From Pseudomonas fragi (lineage in GTDB: Bacteria; Pseudomonadota; Gammaproteobacteria; Pseudomonadales; Pseudomonadaceae): a stretch of 64,000 nt of DNA. Below are positions 9,832 to 18,643 of the stretch, piece by piece. The notes beneath the pieces are model-generated. The model saw only the letters and a program-made list of their open reading frames with translations. It did not search any database and was not told where the DNA came from. The DNA lies in contig NZ_CP104861.1 in the NCBI RefSeq assembly GCF_025426255.1, positions 124,001 through 188,000 of the forward strand, read 5' to 3'. The first letter of the stretch is position 1. The number at the start of each line of letters is the position of its first letter. The position numbers and the translations under genes are program-made.

Positions 9832-10185
9832 CTACGCCAGTGCAGCCACGACAGACAGTTCGACCAGAATTTCAGGTTCGCACAGCTTGGCCTCAACGGT
9901 AGCGCGGGCCGGTGCGACGCCTTTAGGCAGCCACTGATCCCATACGCTGTTCATGCCGGCAAAGTCGGCATCGATGTCTTTGAGGTAGATGGTGACCGAC
10001 AGGATGCGGCTTTTGTCGGTGCCCGCCAGGTCCAGCAAGTGCTCGATGTTGGCCAGTGTTTCGCGGGTTTGTTGCTCTACCCCGGCGTTCATGTCGTCAC
10101 CGACTTGCCCGGACAGGTAAACAGTACCGTTATGGGCAACGATCTGGCTCATGCGTTCATTGGTGAGCTGGCGCTGGATTGCCAT
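9832..10185 (-). CDS. RidA family protein of the dad locus (PA5303-like)
   Basis: YjgF/YER057c/UK114-fold protein of 117 aa. RidA proteins hydrolyse reactive enamine/imine intermediates, which fits a partner of D-amino acid dehydrogenase, since DadA releases imines. The ATG at 10185 (MAIQRQLTN) has AGGAG about ten bases upstream; an ATG nine bases earlier almost touches the ribosome site. The start lies inside the end of dadA (29 bp overlap), so the two are probably translationally coupled. Residues TVYLSGQVG and the late arginine in [11 protein letters not shown] are family hallmarks. Confidence 0.88.
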   Translation of the reverse strand: MAIQRQLTNERMSQIVAHNGTVYLSGQVGDDMNAGVEQQTRETLANIEHLLDLAGTDKSRILSVTIYLKDIDADFAGMNSVWDQWLPKGVAPARATVEAKLCEPEILVELSVVAALA

Positions 10186-11458
10186 GTTTTGCATTCTCCT
10201 GGTGGTTGCCGTAGCGGGAAATATCAAGGCCTTCGGCGCTGATTTGTGGGGTCTTTTTGGCCATCACATCCGCCAGGAAACGACCGGAACCGCAGGCCAT
10301 GGTCCAACCGAGCGTGCCATGACCGGTGTTCAGGAACAGGTTTTTGAATGGGGTCGCGCCCACAATCGGCGTGCCGTCCGGTGTGGTCGGGCGCAGGCCG
10401 GTCCAGAAACTGGCCTGGCTCAGATCACCGCCCTGAGGATAAAGGTCGTTGACGATCATCTCCAGGGTTTCGCGTCGACGCGGGTTCAGCGACAGGTCAA
10501 AACCGGCGATTTCAGCCATGCCACCAACGCGGATGCGGTTATCGAAACGGGTGATCGCAACCTTGTAGGTCTCGTCGAGAATAGTCGAAGTCGGGGCCAT
10601 GTCCGAATTGGTAATCGGGATGGTCAACGAGTAGCCTTTGAGCGGATAAACCGGTGCCTTGATGCCCAGCGGCTTGAGCAACTGCGGCGAGTAGCTGCCC
10701 AGTGCCAGTACATAGCGATCGGCAGTTTCGAGCTTGCCGTCGATCATCACGCCATTAATACGGTCGCCTGCGTAGTCCAGACGCTGGATATCCTGGCCGA
10801 AGCGGAACTCCACACCCAGGTTCTTGGCCATTTCGGCCAAGCGAGTGGTAAACATCTGACAGTCGCCAGTTTGATCATTTGGCAGGCGCAGGGCTCCGGT
10901 CAAAATGTCGGTAACATTGGCCAGTGCTGGTTCGACGCGGGCAATGCCAGCGCGGTCGAGTAGTTCGTAAGGCACGCCGGACTCTTTGAGTACGGCGATG
11001 TCTTTGGCAGCACCATCCAGTTGTGCTTGGGTACGGAACAGTTGAGTAGTACCCAGGTTGCGGGCCTCGTAGGCGATGCCGGTTTCGGCGCGCAATTCGT
11101 CGAGGCAGTCACGGCTGTACTCGGACAGACGAACCATGCGCTCCTTGTTCACGGCATAGCGGCTGGCGGTGCAGTTGCGCAGCATCTGCGCCATCCACAG
11201 GTATTGGTCAATACTGGTGGTAGCCTTGATTGCCAGAGGGGCGTGGCGCTCCAGCAACCATTTGATTGCCTTGAGCGGCACACCCGGCGCGGCCCACGGC
11301 GAAGCGTAGCCTGGGGACACCTGGCCGGCGTTGGCAAAACTGGTTTCCATTGCAACGGCTGGCTGACGGTCTACGACGACCACATCGAAACCGGCTCGGG
11401 CCAGATAATAGGCGCTGGCAGTACCAATAACGCCGCCACCCAATACCATAACTCGCAT
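10157..11458 (-). CDS. dadA: D-amino acid dehydrogenase small subunit
   Basis: FAD-dependent membrane-associated dehydrogenase that oxidises D-alanine and other D-amino acids to 2-oxo acids and ammonia, passing electrons to the respiratory chain. It has 433 aa with the dinucleotide-binding [19 protein letters not shown] at the N-terminus and the C-terminal [14 protein letters not shown] typical of DadA. The ATG at 11458 follows GAGGG; 15 extra upstream residues in the frame look non-coding. It is divergent from lrp, the usual alanine-responsive activator of this operon. Confidence 0.94.
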   Translation of the reverse strand: MRVMVLGGGVIGTASAYYLARAGFDVVVVDRQPAVAMETSFANAGQVSPGYASPWAAPGVPLKAIKWLLERHAPLAIKATTSIDQYLWMAQMLRNCTASRYAVNKERMVRLSEYSRDCLDELRAETGIAYEARNLGTTQLFRTQAQLDGAAKDIAVLKESGVPYELLDRAGIARVEPALANVTDILTGALRLPNDQTGDCQMFTTRLAEMAKNLGVEFRFGQDIQRLDYAGDRINGVMIDGKLETADRYVLALGSYSPQLLKPLGIKAPVYPLKGYSLTIPITNSDMAPTSTILDETYKVAITRFDNRIRVGGMAEIAGFDLSLNPRRRETLEMIVNDLYPQGGDLSQASFWTGLRPTTPDGTPIVGATPFKNLFLNTGHGTLGWTMACGSGRFLADVMAKKTPQISAEGLDISRYGNHQENAKHGNPAPAHQ

Positions 11459-11614
11459 ATTTATATCCCTCATCGCGGCCAGCCGCAGACGTTTATTGTT
11501 CAAAGCGAAGATGAGCGCAGTATATGAATCATTGAGTAGTGGAATTCACTGTATAAGCAGCTATATTTGGCGACAATTCTCGGCCAAAACGCTTTTCACG
11601 GAGGAGAATCTCCT

Positions 11615-12103
11615 ATGCGTACAAATCATCAAACAAAGCGTGAGTTGGACAAGATTGATCGCAATATTTTGCGCATCCTCCAGGTCGATGGCCGCATCTC
11701 GTTTACCGAGCTGGGAGAGAAGGTCGGGCTGTCGACTACGCCCTGCACCGAGCGGGTGCGCAGGCTGGAGCGCGAAGGAATCATCATGGGCTACAACGCC
11801 CGGCTCAACCCGCAGCATTTGCAGGGCAGCCTGCTGGTATTTGTTGAAATCAGTCTGGACTACAAGTCTGGCGACACCTTCGATGAGTTCCGACGTGCGG
11901 TGTTGAAGTTGCCCCACGTGCTGGAGTGTCATTTGGTGTCGGGAGACTTTGACTATCTGGTGAAAGCACGGATCAGCGAGATGGCTTCATACCGCAAGCT
12001 GCTGGGCGACATCCTGCTCAAACTGCCCCATGTGCGTGAGTCCAAGAGCTATATCGTGATGGAAGAAGTGAAAGAGAGCTTGAATTTGCCGATTGCGGAT
12101 TAA
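11615..12103 (+). CDS. lrp: Lrp/AsnC family regulator (DadR/Lrp)
   Basis: Leucine/alanine-responsive regulator of 162 aa: winged helix (residues ~10-60, ISFTELGEKVGLSTTPCTERVRRLE) and a RAM/AsnC ligand-binding domain. In Pseudomonas the neighbour of dadA activates the dad operon in response to L-alanine. The ATG at 11615 sits in GGAGGAGAATCTCCTATG, where the ribosome site AGGAG can pair with CTCCT just before the start. Divergent arrangement with dadA and an AT-rich shared promoter gap of ~155 bp suggest autoregulation. Confidence 0.93.
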   Translation: MRTNHQTKRELDKIDRNILRILQVDGRISFTELGEKVGLSTTPCTERVRRLEREGIIMGYNARLNPQHLQGSLLVFVEISLDYKSGDTFDEFRRAVLKLPHVLECHLVSGDFDYLVKARISEMASYRKLLGDILLKLPHVRESKSYIVMEEVKESLNLPIAD

Positions 12104-12116
12104 CTCAACCCCACAG

Positions 12117-12470
12117 TCAAACCAGCACCTGGCGTGTACTGGCGATGTATTCATGCACCAGTTTCTCGGCGCTGGGGTGAATCATCTCCACCGGGCGGCG
12201 GCCATTGGGGCATGGCAGGGTCGGCGTAGTGCCGAACAGACGACAGATTAACGGACGTTCTTCATACACCGTGCAGCCATTAGGCCCCAGATGCACACAG
12301 TTCAGCTCGTCCATCGCGGCTTCCTGCTCGGCGGGGGTCTTGCGTGGCAGCCGGGCCATTTCTTCGGATGAGGTGGTCACAGGCCCGCAGCAGTCATGGC
12401 AACCCGGCACGCATTCAAACGAGGGGATTTGTTGCCGCAGAAAGCGGATCTTGTGACTGTTGCAGCTCAT
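12117..12470 (-). CDS. YkgJ family cysteine cluster protein
   Basis: Small protein (117 aa) with the CxxxCHDCCGP and CVHLGPNGCTVYEERPLICRLFG pattern of the YkgJ/UPF0153 family, thought to bind zinc or an iron-sulfur cluster. Its biochemical role is not known. The ATG at 12470 (MSCNSHKIRF) is preferred over an upstream TTG, although neither has a clear ribosome site. It converges with lrp, leaving 13 bases between the stops. Confidence 0.82.
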   Translation of the reverse strand: MSCNSHKIRFLRQQIPSFECVPGCHDCCGPVTTSSEEMARLPRKTPAEQEAAMDELNCVHLGPNGCTVYEERPLICRLFGTTPTLPCPNGRRPVEMIHPSAEKLVHEYIASTRQVLV

Positions 12471-12617
12471 CCAGGATTTACCGATTTTCAAAAGGCCATA
12501 GAGTTTGCCCTAAAACCCCTACTCTAGACAGCGCCGCCCGGCTGTTCTTGCCCCGCGGGAATGGCCCGGCTTATGCTCCGTCAAATTTTCCACACATCAA
12601 TAATCAGGATTACCCCC

Positions 12618-13919
12618 ATGAGCGCCCCGGTTCAGCGCAGCCAGCACACCGCCTCTTATTACGCCGCCAGCAGCTTGCCGCAGCCCGATCATCCGGTGCT
12701 GCAAGGCGAGTTGGTGGCTGACGTGTGCGTGGTGGGCGGTGGCTTCTCCGGGTTGAACACGGCGCTGGAGTTGGCCGAACGCGGCATGAGTGTGGTCTTG
12801 CTCGAGGCTCACAAGATTGGCTGGGGTGCCAGTGGGCGCAATGGCGGCCAGTTGATACGCGGGGTGGGTCATGGCCTTGAGCAATTTGAAGGGGTTATCG
12901 GCAAGGACGGCGTGCGGCAAATGAAACTGATGGGGCTGGAGGCGGTGGAAATCGTTCGCCAGCGCGTGGAGCGTTTCAATATCGCCTGTGATCTGACATG
13001 GGGCTATTGCGACCTGGCCAACAAACCCCGCGACCTTGAAGGTTTTGCCGAGGAGGCCCAGGAGCTGCGCAATCTGGGCTACCGCCACGAAACCCGCCTG
13101 CTGCAAGCCAATGAGGTGCACAGCGTGGTGGGCTCGGATCGCTATGTTGGCGGCTTCATCGATATGGGGTCGGGGCATTTGCACCCGCTAAACCTTGCGT
13201 TGGGCGAAGCGGCGGCGGCTGCGCAACTGGGTGTAAAGCTGTATGAACACTCTGCCGTGACCCGTATCGATTACGGCCCCGAAGTGCGGGTACACACGGC
13301 GCAGGGCTCGGTGCGAGCCAAAAGTTTGGTGTTGGGTTGTAACGCTTATCTGAAGGATCTCAATCCGCAACTAAGTGGAAAAGTGCTGCCTGCAGGCAGT
13401 TACATCATCGCCACCGAGCCGTTGAGCGAAGCCGAGGCTCACGCTTTGCTGCCGCAAAACATGGCGGTGTGCGATCAGCGCGTGGCGTTGGATTACTACA
13501 GGTTGTCGGCGGACCGTCGCTTGTTGTTTGGTGGGGCCTGTCATTATTCGGGGCGTGACCCGCAGGACATTGCAGCGTACATGCGTCCAAAAATGCTTGA
13601 AGTGTTCCCGCACCTGAAAGACGTAAAAATCGACTATCAGTGGGGCGGCATGATTGGCATCGGTGCCAACCGCTTGCCGCAGATCGGTCGTCTGCCAGAC
13701 CAGCCCAATGTGTATTACGCGCAGGCGTACTCAGGGCACGGGGTTAACGCGACGCACCTGGCGGGCAAGTTGCTGGCCGAGGCCATCAGTGGTCAGCACA
13801 GTGACGGTTTTGACCTGTTCGCCAAAGTCCCGCACATCACCTTCCCCGGCGGCAAATACCTGCGTTCACCGTTGCTGGCACTGGGGATGCTGTGGCATCG
13901 GTTGAAAGAGCTGGGTTGA
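12618..13919 (+). CDS. FAD-dependent oxidoreductase, gamma-glutamyl-polyamine oxidase-like (PauB/PuuB)
   Basis: DAO-type flavoenzyme of 433 aa. The FAD site VVGGGFSGLNTALELAERG is at ~36-55, followed by GASGRNGGQ, a motif of PuuB/PauB and related amine oxidases. These oxidise the amino group of gamma-glutamylated putrescine or related polyamines to an aldehyde plus peroxide. The product would feed the aldehyde dehydrogenase encoded at 18644-20137. The location matches PA5309 (PauB4). The substrate is inferred, not read directly. Confidence 0.82.
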   Translation: MSAPVQRSQHTASYYAASSLPQPDHPVLQGELVADVCVVGGGFSGLNTALELAERGMSVVLLEAHKIGWGASGRNGGQLIRGVGHGLEQFEGVIGKDGVRQMKLMGLEAVEIVRQRVERFNIACDLTWGYCDLANKPRDLEGFAEEAQELRNLGYRHETRLLQANEVHSVVGSDRYVGGFIDMGSGHLHPLNLALGEAAAAAQLGVKLYEHSAVTRIDYGPEVRVHTAQGSVRAKSLVLGCNAYLKDLNPQLSGKVLPAGSYIIATEPLSEAEAHALLPQNMAVCDQRVALDYYRLSADRRLLFGGACHYSGRDPQDIAAYMRPKMLEVFPHLKDVKIDYQWGGMIGIGANRLPQIGRLPDQPNVYYAQAYSGHGVNATHLAGKLLAEAISGQHSDGFDLFAKVPHITFPGGKYLRSPLLALGMLWHRLKELG

Positions 13920-13960
13920 CAGTCAGAAGCAAAACTCCATGTTGCGCTGCAAGTCATTGC

Positions 13961-14004
13961 GTAGCAGCTGCCGAAGGAACGAGGCTGCGTCCGGCAGCTG
14001 CTAC
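13961..14004. repeat. Type A palindromic repeat, short form
   Basis: Only the two ends of the long repeat remain: GTAGCAGCTGCCG and CGGCAGCTGCTAC, a perfect 13 bp stem around AAGGAACGAGGCTGCGTC. It lies between two convergent genes and could serve as a bidirectional terminator. Confidence 0.85.
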
Positions 14005-14020
14005 GGTTCCACCTCAGCAT

Positions 14021-14254
14021 TCACGGCCGCCAAAACGGTTTGCAGCCTTCACGTTGGGCCATTTCGGGGCTCAGGCCTACGTCACGCAGTTGTTGCTCGT
14101 CCAGGGTGAGGAGGGCGCGGCGGCTGCGTGCGCGGTGCCAGAACAGGCCCCAGCGTCCAAGCCCGGGCGGGGTGCTTGTGACTTGACGAGCTTCATGCTC
14201 GGCCACTAATTGTTGGCTGTGCAGCGTCAGACGGACATCGCTCAAACCATTCAT
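14021..14254 (-). CDS. DUF1127 domain protein
   Basis: Small basic protein of 77 aa ending in the arginine-rich DUF1127 module (RSRRALLTLDEQQLRDVGLSPEMAQRE). Some small DUF1127 proteins influence phosphate metabolism or RNA turnover, but no role can be assigned here. The ATG at 14254 (MNGLSDVR) is seven bases after AGGAG; the longer frame upstream lacks a ribosome site. It is divergent from the MocR-type gene at 14424. Confidence 0.82.
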   Translation of the reverse strand: MNGLSDVRLTLHSQQLVAEHEARQVTSTPPGLGRWGLFWHRARSRRALLTLDEQQLRDVGLSPEMAQREGCKPFWRP

Positions 14255-14423
14255 CAGACAGCTCCTTTTGACTCGATTGCTATGAGTCAGCATGATGGCC
14301 TTGCGCTCAAAACCATGACAGATTCAACAAAGTTGTTTTACGTGCATACAGATACGGCGTTTTAAACGCTGAATCCTTGGTTTTTCCTCAATCTGTACTG
14401 GTTTACTCTGCGGGAGCCCTGCC

Positions 14424-15845
14424 ATGACCCTTTACGTCAATCTTGCCGAGCTGCTCGGTACGCGCATCGAGCAGGGCTTTTATCGCCCTGGCGACCGCTT
14501 GCCTTCGGTGCGGGCGCTGAGCGCCGAGCATGGCGTGAGCCTGAGCACGGTGCAGCAGGCGTATCGGTTGCTGGAGGACAACGGGCTGGCTTCGCCGCGC
14601 CCGAAGTCCGGGTACTTTGTGCCGATAGAGCGTGAGTTGCCTGCCCTGCCTGGCATGGGTAAACCGGCTCAGCGCCCGGTGGAAATCTCGCAATGGGAGC
14701 AGGTGCTGGAACTGGTGCGCTCGGTGCCGCAAAAGGACGTGATCCAGTTGGGACGCGGCATGCCCGATGTCACCACGCCAACCATCAAGCCGCTATTGCG
14801 CAGCTTGGCGCAGATTAGCCGGCGTCTGGATTTGCCTGGTCTGTATTACGACAACGTCTACGGGGTGCTGGGCCTGCGCGAGCAGTTGGCGCGTCTGTTG
14901 CTCGACTCTGGCTGCCAACTGGGTGCTGAAGATCTGGTCATTACTACCGGCTGCCATGAAGCACTGTCGTGCAGTATTCGCGCGGTGTGTGAGCCGGGTG
15001 ACATTGTGGCGGTCGACTCGCCGAGCTTTCATGGTGCTATGCAAACCCTCAAGGGGCTGGGCATGAAGGCGCTGGAGATTCCCACCGATCCGCTGACCGG
15101 CATTAGCCTCGAAGCATTGGAGCTGGCACTGGAGCAGTGGCCGATCAAGGCGATCCAGATCACGCCCAGCTGCAACAATCCGCTGGGCTACATCATGCCC
15201 GAGGCCCGCAAACGGGCATTGGTGACCCTGGCCCAGCGTTTTGATGTGGCGATTATCGAAGACGATGTGTATGGCGAATTGGCCTACACCTACCCTCGCC
15301 CACGTACGATCAAATCTTTCGACGATGATGGCCGGGTCCTGCTGTGCAGTTCATTTTCCAAAACCTTGGCCCCTGGTTTACGCGTCGGTTGGGTTGCACC
15401 GGGGCGATACCTGGAGCGGGTGCTGCACATGAAATACATCAGCACCGGTTCTACGGCGCCACAGCCGCAGCTGGCGATTGCCGACTTTTTGAAAAACGGT
15501 CATTTCGAGCCGCATCTGCGCAAAATGCGTAGCCAATATCAGCGCAATCGTGACCTGATGCTGGGCTGGATCAGTCGTTACTTTCCACCCGGAACCCGCG
15601 CCAGTCGGCCCCAGGGCAGCTTTATGCTGTGGCTTGAGCTACCGGATGGGTTTGATAGCCTGCGCCTCAATCGAGTGTTGCTGGAGCAGGGGGTACAGAT
15701 TGCGGTGGGCAGTATTTTTTCGGCATCGGGCAAGTACCGCAACTGCTTGCGCATGAACTACGCTGCAAAGCCAACGCCACAGCTCGAAGACGCGGTGCGC
15801 AAGGTCGGGATGGCGGCCAGCAAACTGTTGGCAGAAACCGTTTAA
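14424..15845 (+). CDS. MocR-type regulator (GntR HTH fused to PLP aminotransferase fold)
   Basis: Regulator of 473 aa: a GntR winged helix (residues ~5-70, DRLPSVRALSAEHGVSLSTVQQAYRLLE) joined to a fold-type I aminotransferase domain (~105-465). The PLP-binding lysine is in SSFSKTLAPGLRVGW, and the asparagine and tyrosine of PSCNNPLGY and EDDVYGEL are kept. Such proteins sense an amine or amino acid via PLP and control nearby metabolic genes. The target is not evident; the closest candidates are neighbouring polyamine and DUF1127 genes. A GGGAG ribosome site precedes the ATG. Confidence 0.88.
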   Translation: MTLYVNLAELLGTRIEQGFYRPGDRLPSVRALSAEHGVSLSTVQQAYRLLEDNGLASPRPKSGYFVPIERELPALPGMGKPAQRPVEISQWEQVLELVRSVPQKDVIQLGRGMPDVTTPTIKPLLRSLAQISRRLDLPGLYYDNVYGVLGLREQLARLLLDSGCQLGAEDLVITTGCHEALSCSIRAVCEPGDIVAVDSPSFHGAMQTLKGLGMKALEIPTDPLTGISLEALELALEQWPIKAIQITPSCNNPLGYIMPEARKRALVTLAQRFDVAIIEDDVYGELAYTYPRPRTIKSFDDDGRVLLCSSFSKTLAPGLRVGWVAPGRYLERVLHMKYISTGSTAPQPQLAIADFLKNGHFEPHLRKMRSQYQRNRDLMLGWISRYFPPGTRASRPQGSFMLWLELPDGFDSLRLNRVLLEQGVQIAVGSIFSASGKYRNCLRMNYAAKPTPQLEDAVRKVGMAASKLLAETV

Positions 15846-15880
15846 TTACCTTTGTGACGTCTGGCTCGAGGCTCTAAGCG

Positions 15881-17431
15881 TTGAAATCACTCTGTGCATT
15901 GTTTTTGACTGTGTTGCTGGGAGGCTGTGCCACGTTGGACGTACCCCGTGAACCGACGCAGGCGTTACCTGCTGCAGACTCGGCCTTTGGCCGTTCGATT
16001 CAGGCCCAGGCTGCGCCATATCAGGGCCGCTCGGGGTTTCGCCTGCTACCCAACAGCGGTGAAGCGTTCAGGGCCCGGGCCGAGCTGATTCGTAATGCTC
16101 AAAGCAGCCTCGATCTGCAGTACTACATCGTCCACGACGGGTTGAGCACCCGCATGTTGATTGATGAACTGATCAAGGCGGCAGATCGCGGCGTGCGCGT
16201 GCGGATCCTGCTCGATGACACCGCCAGTGATGGCCTGGACGATGTTCTGGCGACCCTCGCGGCCCATCCCAATATTCAAATCAGGCTGTTCAACCCGCTG
16301 CAACTGGGGCGTGGAACCGGCGTGACGCGGGCGATGGGGCGACTGTTCAACCTCTCGCGCCAGCACCGGCGCATGCACAACAAACTTTGGCTGGCCGATA
16401 ACAGCGTGGCGATTGTGGGTGGGCGCAATTTGGGCGATGAGTATTTCGATGCCAAACCGGAGCTGAATTTCACCGATATTGACCTGCTTAGCGTCGGTCC
16501 GGTGGCCGAGCAGTTGGGCCACAGCTTCGACCAGTACTGGAACAGTGCCCTGAGCCAGCCGATTGGTGATTTTGCCTCGTCCAACCTGTCTGTGCATGAG
16601 TTGGGCAAAGCCCGCAAAAAACTCGAGGCGTCGCTCAAGCGCGCGCAACAACGCAACCCTGCGCTGTTCCAGGAGCTGGCATCGTATGAAACCAACCCGC
16701 AGCTGGACGTTTGGCGCAACGAGCTGATCTGGGCCTGGAATCAGGCGTTGTGGGATGCCCCAAGCAAGGTGCTGGCCCGGGATGAGCCCGACTCGCATTT
16801 GCTGCTGACCACGCAATTGGCGCCGGAACTGGCGGGAGTGAGTCAGGAACTGATCCTGATTTCAGCCTACTTTGTGCCGGGTAACACCGGGTTGGTGTAC
16901 CTGACGGGGCGTGCCGATGCCGGGGTTGATGTACGTTTATTGACCAATTCGCTGGAAGCGACAGACGTGCCCGTTGTGCACGGCGGTTATGCGCCATATC
17001 GCAAAGCGTTGCTGGAGCATGGCGTAAAACTCTATGAGCTGCGCCGTCAGCCGGGCAGCAGCGGTGGCAGTGGTCCCCACTTGTTCAAGCACGGGATGAG
17101 TTCGGATTCGAGCCTGCACAGCAAGGCGATGATTTTTGATCAGCAGAAATCGTTTATCGGCTCGTTCAATTTCGATCCGCGTTCGGGCTTGTGGAATACC
17201 GAGGTCGGGGTGCTGGTGGATAGCCCGGAACTGGCCGCCGAAGCCCGAAAACTGGCCCTGCAGGGCATGGCCCCGGCCTTGAGTTATGAGCCGAAACTGG
17301 AGCAGGGCCAGATTGTCTGGGTGACTGAAGACAATGGCCAGTTGCACACACTGCATCGGGAGCCGGGCAATTGGTGGCGCCGGCTCAACGCTTGGTTCAG
17401 CAAGCGTGTGGGGTTGGAGAGGATGTTGTAG
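15881..17431 (+). CDS. Phospholipase D / cardiolipin synthase-like lipoprotein
   Basis: A lipoprotein signal (lipobox LGGC, cysteine at residue 16) precedes a protein of 516 aa with two HKD motifs: HNKLWLAD (~167-174) and HSKAMIFD (~413-420), each followed by G-GGRN or G-SFNFDPRS. It should hydrolyse or transfer phosphatidyl groups at the cell envelope, as in the ClsC/YmdC group. It starts at TTG with GAGG nine bases upstream. Its stop abuts the stop of the convergent MFS gene with no gap. Confidence 0.87.
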   Translation: MKSLCALFLTVLLGGCATLDVPREPTQALPAADSAFGRSIQAQAAPYQGRSGFRLLPNSGEAFRARAELIRNAQSSLDLQYYIVHDGLSTRMLIDELIKAADRGVRVRILLDDTASDGLDDVLATLAAHPNIQIRLFNPLQLGRGTGVTRAMGRLFNLSRQHRRMHNKLWLADNSVAIVGGRNLGDEYFDAKPELNFTDIDLLSVGPVAEQLGHSFDQYWNSALSQPIGDFASSNLSVHELGKARKKLEASLKRAQQRNPALFQELASYETNPQLDVWRNELIWAWNQALWDAPSKVLARDEPDSHLLLTTQLAPELAGVSQELILISAYFVPGNTGLVYLTGRADAGVDVRLLTNSLEATDVPVVHGGYAPYRKALLEHGVKLYELRRQPGSSGGSGPHLFKHGMSSDSSLHSKAMIFDQQKSFIGSFNFDPRSGLWNTEVGVLVDSPELAAEARKLALQGMAPALSYEPKLEQGQIVWVTEDNGQLHTLHREPGNWWRRLNAWFSKRVGLERML

Positions 17432-18580
17432 CTACTGTGCGGCAGCCTGTTCCGCCCCGAATGCCCCTTGGCGCAATACCAGAATCACCAGCACCAGTGC
17501 ACCTGCGGTCATAAACAGCGGCAAGGCATGCCCGCTGATCCACTGGCTGCCCGCACCTGCGGCCAATGGCCCGATCAGGCAGCCGATGCCCCACAGTTGC
17601 GCGACGTGGGCGTTGGCCCGTACCAGAGCGTCGTCGCGGTAGCGTTCGCCGATCAATATCAGCGACAAGGTGAACAGACCCCCGGCGCTGGCGCCGAAGA
17701 TCACCCACAGCGGCCAGATCAGCAGGGTATTGAGCAGAAACGGCACCGCCAGGCTCGACAGCATCAACAGCACTGCGCAGCCGGTAAACAGTGAACGGCG
17801 GGACAGGCGGTCGGCTAGCGCGCCGATCGGCAGTTGCAGCAGGGCATCGCCCACCACCACGGTGCTGACCATCGCCAGCGCAATGTCAGCGGTAAAGCCC
17901 TGACGCAGGCAGTAGATGGGCAGCAGTGTCAGAATCATCGCCTCAAAGGCTGCAAACAGCGCCACGGCCCAGGCAATGGCTGGCAACCCCCGACAGAATC
18001 CCAACAGATCAATGAAGGTCACGCTGCACGATTCAGTGGTGGGTGCGCCATCGCGGCCCATCAGCAGCAAAGGTGCGAGGATCAGTAAGGTCACGCCGAT
18101 CCAAAACCCGTAATCGCCCTCAGAACCGACTGCGCCCAAGAGCAGTGGCCCGGACAGTTGGCTCAAGGCATATGCAGAGCCATACAGCGCCACCAGGCGG
18201 CCACGCCATTGCTCGACCACCAGTTGGTTGATCCAGCTTTCACCGAGAATAAAGATGATCGTCAGCACCACGCCGATCACCAGGCGCAGCACCAGCCACA
18301 CCGGGTAGCTGGGCAGTAGCGCCAACAAGCCGATAGAGAGCGCGCCACACCACAAGCACAGGCGCATCAGGCTGGGCGTGCCAAAGCGGGCAGCCAGTTT
18401 GCTGGCAACGCTGGCGCCGAGCAGCACGCCAATCGCCGGCATGGCTGCCATGACGCCAATCGCGAATGAGCCATAGCCCCAGCTTTCGAGGCGAAACGAC
18501 ACCAGCGGCATGCTCACGCCCAGTGCCAGGCCGACACTGAGGACCGAGGCCAGCACGGCGAAATAAGTCGCCCAACGCAT
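17432..18580 (-). CDS. MFS transporter (PA5311-like)
   Basis: Twelve-helix major facilitator of 382 aa, mostly hydrophobic, with the loop 2-3 motif in ASKLAARFGTPS and a second-half counterpart (GALADRLSRRS). The position between polyamine catabolic genes matches PA5311, so a polyamine-related or unknown small solute is possible. An AGGAG lies seven bases before the ATG. The promoter side carries a perfect DnaA-box nonamer (18592-18600), probably by chance. Confidence 0.85.
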   Translation of the reverse strand: MRWATYFAVLASVLSVGLALGVSMPLVSFRLESWGYGSFAIGVMAAMPAIGVLLGASVASKLAARFGTPSLMRLCLWCGALSIGLLALLPSYPVWLVLRLVIGVVLTIIFILGESWINQLVVEQWRGRLVALYGSAYALSQLSGPLLLGAVGSEGDYGFWIGVTLLILAPLLLMGRDGAPTTESCSVTFIDLLGFCRGLPAIAWAVALFAAFEAMILTLLPIYCLRQGFTADIALAMVSTVVVGDALLQLPIGALADRLSRRSLFTGCAVLLMLSSLAVPFLLNTLLIWPLWVIFGASAGGLFTLSLILIGERYRDDALVRANAHVAQLWGIGCLIGPLAAGAGSQWISGHALPLFMTAGALVLVILVLRQGAFGAEQAAAQ

Positions 18581-18643
18581 GTCTGTGCTCCTGTGGATAA
18601 CTAAAAATATAGGGTTAAAGCAATTGTGGGAGCGTTTATGCTG

